In this document: positions 8,008 through 17,458 of the stretch, piece by piece
Layout: each line of letters begins with the position of its first letter
Numbering within the stretch: position 1 is the stretch's first letter
Source of the DNA: an uncultured Pelagibacteraceae bacterium
GTDB taxonomy: Bacteria; Pseudomonadota; Alphaproteobacteria; Pelagibacterales; Pelagibacteraceae
DNA: 64,000 bases
Reading direction: 5' to 3'
Assembly (NCBI GenBank): GCA_902518155.1
Contig: CABYFA010000001.1
Location: 195,942-259,941, forward strand
Notes under the pieces: generated by a model
The model's database searches: none
Seen by the model: only the letters and a program-made list of their open reading frames with translations
Told to the model about the DNA's origin: nothing
Translations under genes and position numbers: made by a program

Positions 8008-8920
8008 TTAAAAGCTTTGAATTTATTTCTAAAAATAAAGATTCATCATCTAAATTAAATTTCTTAAAATCATTTATTCTTTTCAAAAAATAATTGTAAA
8101 TATCTGAATTTGAAACTGAAGTATCTTTGATCAGAAATAATTCAAGTATATTGTAAACAAATTTTTTAGATTGCTTATCATCCTTATAAATATTTTCACT
8201 TATCAATTTTAATAAAAAATCTTTTAAATTTATGTCTTTTAAATCAATTTTTTTTTCCTCAGAAAATTTTAAAAGATTATAAATTTCTCCAGGAGTAGAA
8301 TAATAATTTAATAAATCTTTATTTATGAGATTATCGATATCATTATCAAAAAGAAGTGAACTAATTTCATTAACCTTATCATTTTCTAAGGATATATTAA
8401 AATTAATACAACGAGATAGAAGTGTTGAAATTATTTTCTTATTACTATTTATTAAAATGAAAAATATATTCTCATTAGGTTCCTCTAACGTTTTTAACAG
8501 CGCATTTACTGAATTTAAATTCAAATATTCAATATTATCAATTAAAACAAATCTTGGCTTATTATTGAATGAAGATTTATTGAGTTGAATTATTAATTCT
8601 CTAATTTGTTCTATATCTATGTTTTTTTTATCAAGATTAACGTCTATTAAATTGAAATTTGGACAAGAACCATTTTGAATTAACTTAAATGAGCGATTAT
8701 CTAAATTTATTTTAAATTCAACTAAATCATAAGGCATTTCTTCATCTTTTGATAAAACAAAATTAATTAAATGATAGGCGAGAGTACACTTGCCAATACC
8801 TTTTTGACCAGTTAATAAAATCTTTGATGGCAATCTTTTTTGATCAAATAATTTAGCAAAAAATAAAAGGTTATCCTGTAATCCATAAAGATTTGTTTGG
8901 CTGATGGGATATAAATTCAT
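8000..8920 (-). CDS. holB: DNA polymerase III delta-prime subunit
   Basis: Clamp-loader subunit of the replisome. The Walker-like loop GQKGIGKCTLA and a LLKTLEEPNENIFFILI segment are typical of HolB/DnaX-type AAA+ proteins. The four-cysteine zinc module of the E. coli protein is absent. The C-terminal half is very AT-driven (Lys, Asn and Ile rich) and only weakly recognisable. The position between tmk and metG supports the assignment. It overlaps tmk by four bases. Confidence 0.88.
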   Translation of the reverse strand: MNLYPISQTNLYGLQDNLLFFAKLFDQKRLPSKILLTGQKGIGKCTLAYHLINFVLSKDEEMPYDLVEFKINLDNRSFKLIQNGSCPNFNLIDVNLDKKNIDIEQIRELIIQLNKSSFNNKPRFVLIDNIEYLNLNSVNALLKTLEEPNENIFFILINSNKKIISTLLSRCINFNISLENDKVNEISSLLFDNDIDNLINKDLLNYYSTPGEIYNLLKFSEEKKIDLKDINLKDFLLKLISENIYKDDKQSKKFVYNILELFLIKDTSVSNSDIYNYFLKRINDFKKFNLDDESLFLEINSKLLNG

Positions 8921-9531
8921 TTTAATAATTTTTCAATTTTATCAATTATGATTTTTTTGTTTAATTCTATTGGAAGATTTGAATTAATTATTTTATATCT
9001 TTTTTTATTTTTTGATATTCTTAAAAAACCATTTTGTACTTTTTTATAAAATTTTTCTTTGAATGTATCGTAACGATTAAGTTTTTTTCGTTGTTTCAAT
9101 CTTTTTTGCATATTGTTTATGTTAACAATACTTAAAAATGTAAAATCCACTTTAAATGATTTTAAAATATGATTATTAATCTTTTTAATAATATCTAAAT
9201 TTATACCCATTCCAAAATGTTGATAGGCAATGGTAGAGTCAGTAAACCTATCAAGTAAAATTATCTTTTTTCTAAAATTTTTTTTCAAATTGTCCATATT
9301 TTCGCTTCTAGCTGCTAAATAAAGTAATAAATCAGTTTTTTTTTTAAAATTAGATTTCTTATCTAAAATTAATTTTCTTATTTTTTCTGAGTTCTTATTT
9401 CCTCCAGGCTCTCTTAACTTTATATAAGGTATTTTTTTTCTTTTTAAGTATTTAGAAACATTATCAACATGAAAAGTTTTTCCACTACCTTCAATACCCT
9501 CAAAGGCTATAACAATTTTTTTAGACATCAC
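8917..9531 (-). CDS. tmk: thymidylate kinase
   Basis: Phosphorylates dTMP to dTDP for DNA synthesis. The P-loop is EGIEGSGKT, followed by LREPGG, the DRF motif LLDRFTDSTIAYQ, and a basic lid region rich in Lys/Arg. The length (204) is normal. Two adjacent ATG codons allow a start at 9531 or 9528. The 5' end overlaps the 3' end of the carboxypeptidase gene by about ten bases. Confidence 0.93.
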   Translation of the reverse strand: MMSKKIVIAFEGIEGSGKTFHVDNVSKYLKRKKIPYIKLREPGGNKNSEKIRKLILDKKSNFKKKTDLLLYLAARSENMDNLKKNFRKKIILLDRFTDSTIAYQHFGMGINLDIIKKINNHILKSFKVDFTFLSIVNINNMQKRLKQRKKLNRYDTFKEKFYKKVQNGFLRISKNKKRYKIINSNLPIELNKKIIIDKIEKLLK

Positions 9532-10672
9532 CCCAAATCAAATAATTTAAGGATTTTATTAACCTTGAAAAAATATTTACTTTGTTCACTTGCTCTTTTG
9601 CCAAAAGATCGTATTCATTAATTAATTCATCATCATAAATAATCCTTAATTTTGCTAAAACTTGATCTTTACTAATTGGAGCTTCCACAGGTCCTTCATA
9701 TAACATTTTAACTTTTAACAATTTTTTCTTACCTTTTTTAATAATTTTATAGATATCTTCTTTAGTATAAACTTTAACAAAATTCTTTTTTCCTAACCAA
9801 ACATCAACGCTATCAAAATCTTCCCCCGATTTATTTATTTCTACTAAATCAAAATTCGTTAAACCATATGTCAATAGTTTTGAGCTCTCTCTAGATCTAG
9901 AATTTTTAGTTTCGAAACCACTAGCTACTGCAATTAGTCTTCTACCTTTTCTTTCTAATGATGATGCTAAAGAATATTTTTCCACTGCTAGATATCCAGT
10001 TTTAATTCCATCTGCACCTATATTTTTATATAGAAGTGGATTTCTATTTCCTTGAGTAATTGGATCACCACCAGTTCTATCCCATGTAAATTCTTTTTCA
10101 CTGAACCATTTGTAATATTCCGGATAGTTTTTAATTAAATAATGAGACATTATCATTATATCTTTTACTGTTGAATAATTGTCAGGATCATTAATTCCAG
10201 ATGAGTTAGCAAAATTTGTATTACTCATACCAATTTCTTGTGCTTTGGAAGTCATCATAATAGCAAATTCCTCCTCTGTACCCGCTATCCCTTCAGCTAA
10301 TGCAACACAAGCGTCGTTTCCTGAGGCAACAATAATACCCCTAAGTAAATTTTCTACACTCACCTCATCATTAACCATAACAAACATTGAAGAATATCCA
10401 GAAGTTGATAACCGCCAAGCTTTCTCTGAAATAATAAATTTTTCATCTAAAGTTAAATCGCCTGATTTAATTAAATCAAAAGCAATAATGGAGGTCATTA
10501 TTTTTGTCATTGAAGCAGGATAAATTGATCTGTCTGGTTCTTTTTCGTATAAAATTTCACCCGACAAAAAATCTTGTAAAATTGCTGTTCTTGCTTTTAT
10601 CTCAATATTAGAATGTGCAATATTGGAAATAAAAAAAGTTATAAGAATTGTAATTAGAAAATTTTTAAACAT
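9521..10672 (-). CDS. D-alanyl-D-alanine carboxypeptidase (PBP5/6 family, S11)
   Basis: A periplasmic low-molecular-weight penicillin-binding protein that trims the terminal D-Ala of peptidoglycan stem peptides. It has a signal peptide (about residues 1-21), the active-site serine in PASMTKIMTS, the SGN motif in IVASGNDACVAL and the KTG box in DGIKTGYLAV. After the catalytic domain comes the beta-rich PBP5 C-terminal domain, ending in a hydrophobic tail that may serve as membrane anchor. It belongs to the mltB-rlpA-dac wall cluster and overlaps rlpA by eight bases. Confidence 0.93.
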   Translation of the reverse strand: MFKNFLITILITFFISNIAHSNIEIKARTAILQDFLSGEILYEKEPDRSIYPASMTKIMTSIIAFDLIKSGDLTLDEKFIISEKAWRLSTSGYSSMFVMVNDEVSVENLLRGIIVASGNDACVALAEGIAGTEEEFAIMMTSKAQEIGMSNTNFANSSGINDPDNYSTVKDIMIMSHYLIKNYPEYYKWFSEKEFTWDRTGGDPITQGNRNPLLYKNIGADGIKTGYLAVEKYSLASSLERKGRRLIAVASGFETKNSRSRESSKLLTYGLTNFDLVEINKSGEDFDSVDVWLGKKNFVKVYTKEDIYKIIKKGKKKLLKVKMLYEGPVEAPISKDQVLAKLRIIYDDELINEYDLLAKEQVNKVNIFSRLIKSLNYLIWGDV

Positions 10673-11414
10673 TTTTTAACACTTCTAAGTTTTCGAAATT
10701 AAGAGATTTTAACTTCTCAAATGACTGTTTCAAACTTTTTATATCATTAAAAGGACCTATTAATACTCTAAATTTAGTTTGAGATAATTTTTTTATCTTA
10801 GAGTTTTTTATAGAAGTTTCATCTTTGATTCTAGAAATCATCATTTTGGCAGTAGATTTATAGTAAAAATCAGCAATCTTTATTGAGTAAGAAAATTTTT
10901 CTTTAGTTGTTTTTTTTTCTTTTTTCTTAGTTTTGCTTAAATCATTAATTTGAATACCATCAATTGGCGCCTTTTCTGCAACATTTTTTTCCTCATCGAA
11001 AGTTTTACTTTTTTTTGCAATAAAAGTAGAATTTCTAGATATTAACACTATTTCTAATAAGGGTTCATTGAAATCAAGATCTAAATCTTCAGCAATTCTT
11101 CTAGATATAACAGAATTGTAAAAATCTGAAAATTTTTGATTATTAGATTTTACTTCTGCAATTAAAGACTTTCCATTTTTTGGATTTGTAATCTTAACAG
11201 CAGATTTTCTTTTAAGTGATTTGTGATGAATCATTAATGATCTATCATCCAATTTTTTAATTTTTTTCATATTTTCGTCAAAAATTAAAGCAAAGCCACT
11301 ATTACTATATTTTTTCTCAATTTTTGTTTCAATCTTATCTGGTTTAATTGCTGCTTGTTCACAACCTATTAAAAATATTGATAACAAAAATATTAATAAA
11401 ATTTTATAATTCAT
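10665..11414 (-). CDS. rlpA: RlpA-like septal lipoprotein with SPOR domain
   Basis: A lipoprotein: signal peptide with lipobox LIGC, lipidated Cys18. Residues of about 40-125 resemble the RlpA double-psi beta-barrel (HHKSLKRKSAVKITNPKNGKSL), but the DRGP segment that holds the catalytic Asp in RlpA lytic transglycosylases is not seen, so this copy may bind rather than cleave glycan. The C-terminal 75 residues (YSIKIADFYYKSTA to VLIGPFNDIKSL) form a SPOR domain, which targets denuded septal peptidoglycan. It sits between the dac gene and mltB, its usual neighbours. Confidence 0.78.
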   Translation of the reverse strand: MNYKILLIFLLSIFLIGCEQAAIKPDKIETKIEKKYSNSGFALIFDENMKKIKKLDDRSLMIHHKSLKRKSAVKITNPKNGKSLIAEVKSNNQKFSDFYNSVISRRIAEDLDLDFNEPLLEIVLISRNSTFIAKKSKTFDEEKNVAEKAPIDGIQINDLSKTKKKEKKTTKEKFSYSIKIADFYYKSTAKMMISRIKDETSIKNSKIKKLSQTKFRVLIGPFNDIKSLKQSFEKLKSLNFENLEVLKNV

Positions 11415-12370
11415 TTTTAAATTTATCTTTTAAGGTACAAACAGCTAAAGCAAATCTTAGAGATCTATTCCATTGGAGAATTATTTCGTAGTTATCAAAT
11501 ACAATATATGCGGGATTTAAAGTATCTGCACCAGGAATAATATCTTTGTCTGGAGTGATTATTGCAACATTATAATTTGATTTTAGAAAACTTATATCAT
11601 CATAATTATTTATATATTTCTTAAAAAATCCTAATCTTTTTTTATTTTGGAATATCTTCTTTAAGATCGATCCTATAAAAACAAGGCGAGTCTTTTTTCC
11701 AACCAATTTTTTTAAGATAATTAGCTGCTGAAGCATAAGCATCATGAGAATTTTTTAAATCAATATAATTATCAGTATTAAAATCAATTGCGTGATTTTT
11801 TATGGTTGAGGGCATGAATTGAAAAAAACCAAATGCACCTGCCCATGAACCATACAATGATTTATAATCTATCTGATTTTCATCAATTAATTTCAATAAA
11901 ATTAAAAGCTCTTTAGTAAAAAATTCAGATCTTCTTTTATCATAACTTAAAGTTGCTAGTGAAGAAAGGATATCCATTTTTCCAACATAAGTTCCATAAT
12001 TTGTTTCAATGCCCATCAATGACAATAGAAGTTCCTTCTCAATTTTAAACTTATTTTCAACAATATTAATCAAATCTTTATTATTTAAATAGAAGTCGAT
12101 ACCTTTATTTAATTTTTTTGTAGAAGATCTCTTTGATATATAAGTTTTGGTGTCTTCATAAAATTCAGGCTGGTATCTGTCATATTTTATAACATTTGCT
12201 AAGAACTTGGTATCTGTCATTACTAAATCAAAAGTTTTCTCAGAAATATTATTTGCTAAAGCTCTTTGTTTGAAATCTTTTTTCCACTTTTCAAAATCTG
12301 TATTCTCATTTGCAAATAAGTTGGAATTTAAAAAAAATAGAATTAAAAAAAAAATTTTAATTTTTTTCAT
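11404..12370 (-). pseudogene. mltB: lytic murein transglycosylase B, frameshifted
   Basis: MltB cleaves glycan strands of peptidoglycan. Frame one (from 12370) gives a signal peptide, the catalytic Glu in MGIETNYG, and GSWAGAFGFFQFMPST, then stops at 11642 after LKEDIPK. The expected C-terminal part continues in another frame down to 11404, with YEIILQWNRSLRFALAVCTL, a conserved ending of this family. The break is in an A-rich run (CCAAAATAAAAAAAG on the minus strand), where a one-base indel or sequencing error is easy. The catalytic domain is mostly intact, but the family's C-terminal segment is detached. An in-frame start at 12379 is also possible; 12370 gives the better signal peptide. Confidence 0.75.
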
Positions 12371-13235
12371 ACAAGTCATTTAAATATATAATTACAGCAA
12401 TCCAAATAATAATAAAACTTAGAAATTTAACTAATGAAAAATCCTCTCCATAATAAAAATAACCTAAAATGAACTGTAATGTTGGCGTTATATAAAATAT
12501 CATTCCCGTAGGTCCTAATCCAATTAACTCAACTCCTCTTACATATAGAAACAAAGGAATCACAGTCATTGGACCAGCTAAAAGTAAATATAGACTTAAT
12601 CCTGGATTACTTAAGTTAAAGTCGTTTAGACCATTATTTGCAATTATATAAAATGCAACTAAAGCAAAAGGGAAAATATATAAACTTTCAATTAGCAAAC
12701 CAATATCGGTATCAATTTCGATTTTTTTTCGAACTAAATTATAAAAGGCCCAACTAAAAGCTACAATAAGACCGACCCATGGTAATGATTTAAGATTAAA
12801 AAAAATTAAAATTAATATTGAGACAAAAACTAGAATAATTGAAAAAATCCTTTTTTTGTTTAGTTTCTCTTTAAAAAAAATATACCCTAAAAGAACACTA
12901 ATTATTGGCATTATAAAATAACCAAAACTAGCATCAATAATCCTTTCTGATGCAACAGCATATATCCATATAGACCAATTAACAAAAATTAAAAAACCAG
13001 ACAAAAATAATGCAATTAATTTTTTTTTATCTTTTACTTCTTTTAAAAAAATTTTCCATTTAGACAGAAATGTTGTAGTTAAAGTTAACATTATTGCTGT
13101 CCACAGACATCTGTGAACAACTAATTCAGTATGACCAATAAAAGAAACTGACTCAAAATATATAACTCCAATAAATCCCCACCAAAAAGAACCTAAAGAA
13201 GTTAATATTAAACCTTTGTTAAAATCATTTTTCAT
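12357..13235 (-). CDS. rarD: EamA-family transporter RarD
   Basis: A ten-helix inner-membrane protein of the drug/metabolite transporter superfamily. RarD hallmarks are present: GSFWWGFIGVIYF at the N-terminus, VHRCLWT, INW-like VNWSIWIYAV, ASFGYFIMPI and the C-terminal GLGPTGMIFYITPTLQF. The length of 292 is normal. RarD substrates are not established (chloramphenicol resistance is the historical association). Its end overlaps the start of mltB by about 14 bases. Confidence 0.88.
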   Translation of the reverse strand: MKNDFNKGLILTSLGSFWWGFIGVIYFESVSFIGHTELVVHRCLWTAIMLTLTTTFLSKWKIFLKEVKDKKKLIALFLSGFLIFVNWSIWIYAVASERIIDASFGYFIMPIISVLLGYIFFKEKLNKKRIFSIILVFVSILILIFFNLKSLPWVGLIVAFSWAFYNLVRKKIEIDTDIGLLIESLYIFPFALVAFYIIANNGLNDFNLSNPGLSLYLLLAGPMTVIPLFLYVRGVELIGLGPTGMIFYITPTLQFILGYFYYGEDFSLVKFLSFIIIWIAVIIYLNDLYEKN

Positions 13236-13319
13236 ACTAATTAAATGAATAAAATATCATGAGTAATTAGACTATTTTATTGTTGAATTAAATATTTTTA
13301 ATTATAAAAGCTTCTACAC

Positions 13320-13409
13320 GGAGAGATGGCTGAGCGGTTGAAAGCACCGGTCTTGAAAACCGGCAAAGGGGCAACTCTTTCCTGGGTTCGAATCCCAGTC
13401 TCTCCGCCA
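13320..13409 (+). tRNA. tRNA-Ser (UGA)
   Basis: Class II tRNA with a long variable arm. Acceptor stem GGAGAGA/TCTCTCC, anticodon stem CCGGT/ACCGG with loop CTTGAAA (anticodon TGA), T-loop GGTTCGAATCC, discriminator G and encoded CCA. It sits between rarD and sdhE, transcribed opposite to both. Confidence 0.95.
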
Positions 13410-13417
13410 TAAAATTG

Positions 13418-13675
13418 TTAATATTTAAAATTTTTAAATAAATTATTAATTTTATTATCTTTAAATTCAATGTTGGTTTTTAAACCATTATAAAAATTGT
13501 AAAGATTATTATCATCTATTTCTAAGAATTTTATTAATTCATTTAAATCTTCAACATTTAATTGATCTATGTATTTATTAGTGAATGCTCCTAAAAGTTT
13601 ATCCATTTCTTTCGTACCGCGATAATTTGATCTGTATATAATTTTTTTTTTTATTTGTTCTATATCAGAGGTCAT
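13418..13675 (-). CDS. sdhE: succinate dehydrogenase assembly factor SdhE
   Basis: An 85-residue protein of the SdhE/Sdh5 (DUF339) family, which promotes covalent attachment of FAD to the flavoprotein subunit of succinate dehydrogenase. The diagnostic RGTKEMD motif (about residues 19-25) and the LLGAF and FLEIDDNNLYNF helices match the family's five-helix fold. The C-terminus is extended and basic. It is divergent from recG with a 22-base gap, so the two promoters must overlap the coding ends. Confidence 0.85.
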   Translation of the reverse strand: MTSDIEQIKKKIIYRSNYRGTKEMDKLLGAFTNKYIDQLNVEDLNELIKFLEIDDNNLYNFYNGLKTNIEFKDNKINNLFKNFKY

Positions 13676-13697
13676 ATTAGGAATATAATATTACTTT

Positions 13698-15749
13698 ATG
13701 GATATTAAAAGAAATTATGAATATTTATTATCTGACCTTAAATCTATAAAAGGTGTTGGTTTAAAAACATCAAATTTATTAAAAAGAAAAAAAATTAATA
13801 GTATTTTTGATCTGTTATGGAAATTACCAAAATCTTATACAGATCGAAGTTTATCTTCGAAAATAAAAGATTTAAAAATAGATGAGATACAAACTATAAC
13901 TATAATTCCTCAAAAATATTCATTTCCAAGAGTAAGAAACTTACCAAATCGAGTTTTATGCAAAGATGAAACTGGTGAAATAGATTGTGTTTTTTTTAAC
14001 AGTTACGAAGGATATATTAGAAAAATATTACCTATTGGAAAAGAAGTAACAATTAGTGGTAAAATTAAATACTTTAGAAATAAATATCAATTAACAAATC
14101 CTAAATATATTTCAGAAGACTCATCTATAATAAAACAAAAGCATAATAGTTATTCATTAACTGAGGGAATTAGTGAAAAGGTTTATAATAAAATAATATT
14201 ACAAATTATTAAAAATTTACCTCAGATTGATGAGTGGCACTCAAAAGATATATTAAAAAATTTTGGTAATATTGGTTGGAATGACTCAATCAAAAAATTA
14301 CACGATCCAGAAAACATTGGTAAATTTAAGGAAAATTTCTATCAAAGACTCGCTTTTGATGAAATTTTTTCAACTTTTTTAGTTAATTCAGAAATTAGAA
14401 AAAAGATCAAAAAAATAAAAAAAACAAAGAAAAAATTTGATACTAAAAAACAAGGTGAAATAATATCAAAATTAGATTTTTCCTTAACCAGTGATCAAAC
14501 CAAGACATTAAATGAGATTAATAAAGATTTGTGCTCAGATAACAAGATGTTCAGATTACTTCAGGGTGATGTTGGTAGTGGTAAAACAATTGTAGCGTTA
14601 TTATCTGCATTCAATACCATCAGTTCTGATTTTCAAGTAGCAGTAATGGCTCCTACAGAAATATTAGCAAGACAGCATTTTTTATTAGCAAAAAAAATAT
14701 ATCCAAAAAATATTAAAATAGAGTTACTTTCTGGAAAATCATCATACAAAGATAAGAAAAAAATTTTAGATAAACTTATTAAAAAAGAAATTGATATTAT
14801 TTTTGGAACACATGCCTTATTTCAAAAAAAAGTAGAATTCAAAAAACTAGGTTTAATAATAATTGATGAACAACACAAATTTGGAGTTAGTCAGAGAAAA
14901 AAATTATCTGATAAAGCTGGGAAAGATTGTGATGTTCTTTTAATGACTGCAACACCAATTCCACGTACTTTAACAATGACTATTTACGGAGATATGGACC
15001 TTTCAATTATACGAGAAAAACCGAATAACCGAAAACCTGTAAAAACTTATAGTAAAATTGAAAGTAAGATTAAGGATGTAATTAAATTCATCAAGAAAGA
15101 AATACGACTTGGAAATCAAATTTTTTGGGTATGCCCTCTTATAGAAGAGTCAAAAAAAATTGATCACTCTTCAGCGATTAAAAAGTCTGAATATCTAAAA
15201 AAAATTTTTCCAAATGAGGTTTATTTACTCCATGGAAAAACAACTATTGAGGAAAAAGAGGAAATCTTAAACAAATTTTTAAGAAATGAATTTAAGATAT
15301 TAGTTTCTACTACTATCATTGAAGTTGGTATAGATTTTCCTAATGCAAATGTAATTATAATAGAAAATGCAAATAAGTTTGGTTTGTCTCAATTACATCA
15401 ACTTAGAGGTAGAGTTGGAAGAGGCAACAAAGAATCTTCATGTGTATTAATGTTTAAGTCAAATCTAAGTGAAAATGCTAAAAAAAGAATTAATATATTA
15501 AAAGACTCTAATGATGGATTTAAAATATCTGAAGAGGATATGAAATTAAGAGGTTTTGGAGATATTCTTGGTTTTAAACAAAGTGGAATAAAAAACTTTA
15601 AATTGGCAGATCCAATACATAATCATAATCTTTTTATTTTAGCTGAAAAAGAAATTAAAAGAATTGAAAATGAAAAAGAGGATATAAGAAGATTTAAACC
15701 ATTAATTAAATTATATGATCGTGCAGATATAATTAACGATATAGCTTAA
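13698..15749 (+). CDS. recG: ATP-dependent DNA helicase RecG
   Basis: Remodels stalled replication forks and Holliday junctions. The N-terminal wedge/OB domain is followed by SF2 helicase motifs: LQGDVGSGKTIVAL (Walker A), IIDEQHKFGVSQR (motif II), MTATPIPRTL (motif III), STTIIEVGIDFPNA and QLRGRVGRG (motif VI). The length of 683 is typical. The adjacency to sdhE is conserved in alphaproteobacteria. The last codons overlap the convergent DUF502 gene by four bases. Confidence 0.97.
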   Translation: MDIKRNYEYLLSDLKSIKGVGLKTSNLLKRKKINSIFDLLWKLPKSYTDRSLSSKIKDLKIDEIQTITIIPQKYSFPRVRNLPNRVLCKDETGEIDCVFFNSYEGYIRKILPIGKEVTISGKIKYFRNKYQLTNPKYISEDSSIIKQKHNSYSLTEGISEKVYNKIILQIIKNLPQIDEWHSKDILKNFGNIGWNDSIKKLHDPENIGKFKENFYQRLAFDEIFSTFLVNSEIRKKIKKIKKTKKKFDTKKQGEIISKLDFSLTSDQTKTLNEINKDLCSDNKMFRLLQGDVGSGKTIVALLSAFNTISSDFQVAVMAPTEILARQHFLLAKKIYPKNIKIELLSGKSSYKDKKKILDKLIKKEIDIIFGTHALFQKKVEFKKLGLIIIDEQHKFGVSQRKKLSDKAGKDCDVLLMTATPIPRTLTMTIYGDMDLSIIREKPNNRKPVKTYSKIESKIKDVIKFIKKEIRLGNQIFWVCPLIEESKKIDHSSAIKKSEYLKKIFPNEVYLLHGKTTIEEKEEILNKFLRNEFKILVSTTIIEVGIDFPNANVIIIENANKFGLSQLHQLRGRVGRGNKESSCVLMFKSNLSENAKKRINILKDSNDGFKISEEDMKLRGFGDILGFKQSGIKNFKLADPIHNHNLFILAEKEIKRIENEKEDIRRFKPLIKLYDRADIINDIA

Positions 15750-16366
15750 TTCTTACCTGTGGATGTTCCTGCAGAAACAATAAATTTGGATGCCTCTTCA
15801 AATGTCATATTCAGATATATAACTTCATCTATAGGAAACATTAATAAAAAACCACTTGTAGGATTTGGTGTAGTTGGAACAAATACGTTTATTAATTTTT
15901 TATTTGTTTTTTCAGCCATTTCACCTTTATTTTCTTTTGTTGCAAATCCAACAGCCCAAACACCTTTTCTTGGGTATTCTACTAAAACAACACTTTTTTT
16001 ATCATTGTCATCTTTATTAGAAAATGTCTCGGTCATTTGTACTATTGCCGAATAAATAGTCCTTAAAACAGGAATTCTTTTAAATAGATCATCAATAAGT
16101 TTGAGAATTCGTTTACCTAAAAAGGATAATGATAATCCCCCAACAATTGTTATAAATACTACAGAAATAATTATTTCTATTCCAGGTATTGCAAAAGGTA
16201 AGTAGTTATTAGGATTTATATTCTCTGGAATTATTTTAGAAGAAATTCCTATTAAAATTTTACTTAAATATAAAGTAAAACCAATAGGAATTAATACCAC
16301 TACACCCGTTATAAAATAATTTCTAAGAATAAGAGTAAGTGATCGTTTTTTTTTATTCTTTTTCAT
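15746..16366 (-). CDS. DUF502 family membrane protein
   Basis: Two N-terminal membrane helices (about residues 13-35 and 55-82) precede a soluble domain with the DUF502 hallmarks: LVEYPRKGVWAVGF, FVPTTPNPTSGFLLMFP and a final ASKFIVSAG segment. This family is widespread next to recG in alphaproteobacteria, but its function is not established. Roles in membrane or envelope homeostasis have been suggested only by context. A possible 25-codon hydrophobic ORF starts 5 bases upstream on the same strand. Confidence 0.85.
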   Translation of the reverse strand: MKKNKKKRSLTLILRNYFITGVVVLIPIGFTLYLSKILIGISSKIIPENINPNNYLPFAIPGIEIIISVVFITIVGGLSLSFLGKRILKLIDDLFKRIPVLRTIYSAIVQMTETFSNKDDNDKKSVVLVEYPRKGVWAVGFATKENKGEMAEKTNKKLINVFVPTTPNPTSGFLLMFPIDEVIYLNMTFEEASKFIVSAGTSTGKN

Positions 16367-16371
16367 AAAAT

Positions 16372-16449
16372 TTATTTAAAACTAGAGTAAACTACAAAAG
16401 AAATCGCAATAATAAATAAAAATACTAATATTTTATTATTTAGATTCAT
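16372..16449 (-). CDS. possible 25-residue single-helix membrane peptide
   Basis: An ATG at 16449 opens a 25-codon frame that ends at a TAA only five bases before the DUF502 start. The peptide is MNLN, one basic residue, an uninterrupted hydrophobic stretch ILVFLFIIAISFVVY, then SSFK: a clean single transmembrane helix. No recognisable Shine-Dalgarno. Microprotein subunits of membrane complexes look like this, but so can chance AT-rich frames. The gap between the divergent M48 gene and DUF502 is otherwise unexplained. Confidence 0.4.
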   Translation of the reverse strand: MNLNNKILVFLFIIAISFVVYSSFK

Positions 16450-16479
16450 TTTAAAATATATTATCAATGATAATTAAAA

Positions 16480-17301
16480 ATGGATAGAAGAAAATTCTTA
16501 ACTTATGTTGGTTGTACTTGTTGTAGTTTAGCTCTGAATTCATGTGCTACTGCACCAATCACTGATCGAAAACAATTAAAACTAATCCCTGAAGCTAAAT
16601 TAAATGCTCAGGCGGCCCAAATTTTTGAAAAGATAAAGGAAAAAGAAAAATTAATAACAGGACCAAAACTTAATCAAATTAAAGAAATTGGTAAAAGAAT
16701 GGAAAATTCTATAGGAGAATATTTTTATCAATCGAAACTTGATGATCCGACAATTGGTTTTGATTGGGAATATATATTAATCGATAAAAAAAATATGAGA
16801 AATGCATTTTGTATGCCAGGAGGTAAAATAGCAGTTTTTTCAGGCATATTAGAAGTAACCAAAAATACTGATGGCTTAGCTGCTGTCATGGGTCATGAAG
16901 TTGCACATGCTGTAGCTAAACATTCTGTAGAAAGAGCAAGCAGAGGTGTTGTTTTAAATGTAGGGACAAATGTTCTAGATATATTATCTGGTGGAAAATT
17001 ATCTCAAGTTAATAGAACAACAGGTATGAATACTATTGGTATGGTATCTCAACTAGGTATAATGAACCCTTTTAATAGAAAGCAAGAAACTGAAGCTGAC
17101 TATTTAGGTATGATTTTTGCCTCTTTGTCTGGTTACGATATAAGAGAAACGCCTAAAATTTGGGAAAGAATGAAAAAGTTTAGTAAGGGGAAAAAAAAAT
17201 CTGAATTTCTTAGCACACACCCCTCACCTGACAATCGAATAAAAAAAATAAACGAGTGGACAAATAGTATTATTTTGGATTACCCACCAATCAAAATATA
17301 A
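16480..17301 (+). CDS. exported M48-family zinc metalloprotease
   Basis: A peptidase of the M48 family (BepA/LoiP-like), which degrades misfolded envelope proteins. The N-terminus combines a twin-arginine motif (DRRKFL, residues 2-7) with a lipobox-like LNSC (Cys22), so it is probably a Tat-exported lipoprotein. The zinc motif is HEVAH (His139, Glu140, His143), with the third ligand in NRKQETEADYLG. It ends in STHPSPDNRI, a conserved family feature. No TPR domain is present, so it is the short form. The Tat machinery encoded at 30-31.5 kb could export it. Confidence 0.88.
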   Translation: MDRRKFLTYVGCTCCSLALNSCATAPITDRKQLKLIPEAKLNAQAAQIFEKIKEKEKLITGPKLNQIKEIGKRMENSIGEYFYQSKLDDPTIGFDWEYILIDKKNMRNAFCMPGGKIAVFSGILEVTKNTDGLAAVMGHEVAHAVAKHSVERASRGVVLNVGTNVLDILSGGKLSQVNRTTGMNTIGMVSQLGIMNPFNRKQETEADYLGMIFASLSGYDIRETPKIWERMKKFSKGKKKSEFLSTHPSPDNRIKKINEWTNSIILDYPPIKI

Positions 17302-17311
17302 CATTAATTGA

Positions 17312-17387
<76 letters not shown>

Positions 17388-17458
17388 AAAAGTACTTCGT
17401 ATATACATATTTATTTTAATATTTCAAATAGGAATTGATGAGACATATAGTTTCTTTA

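Noticed and set aside
13288-13470. ORF running through tRNA-Ser on the minus strand
   Set aside because: It overlaps a confident tRNA and translates the tRNA sequence.
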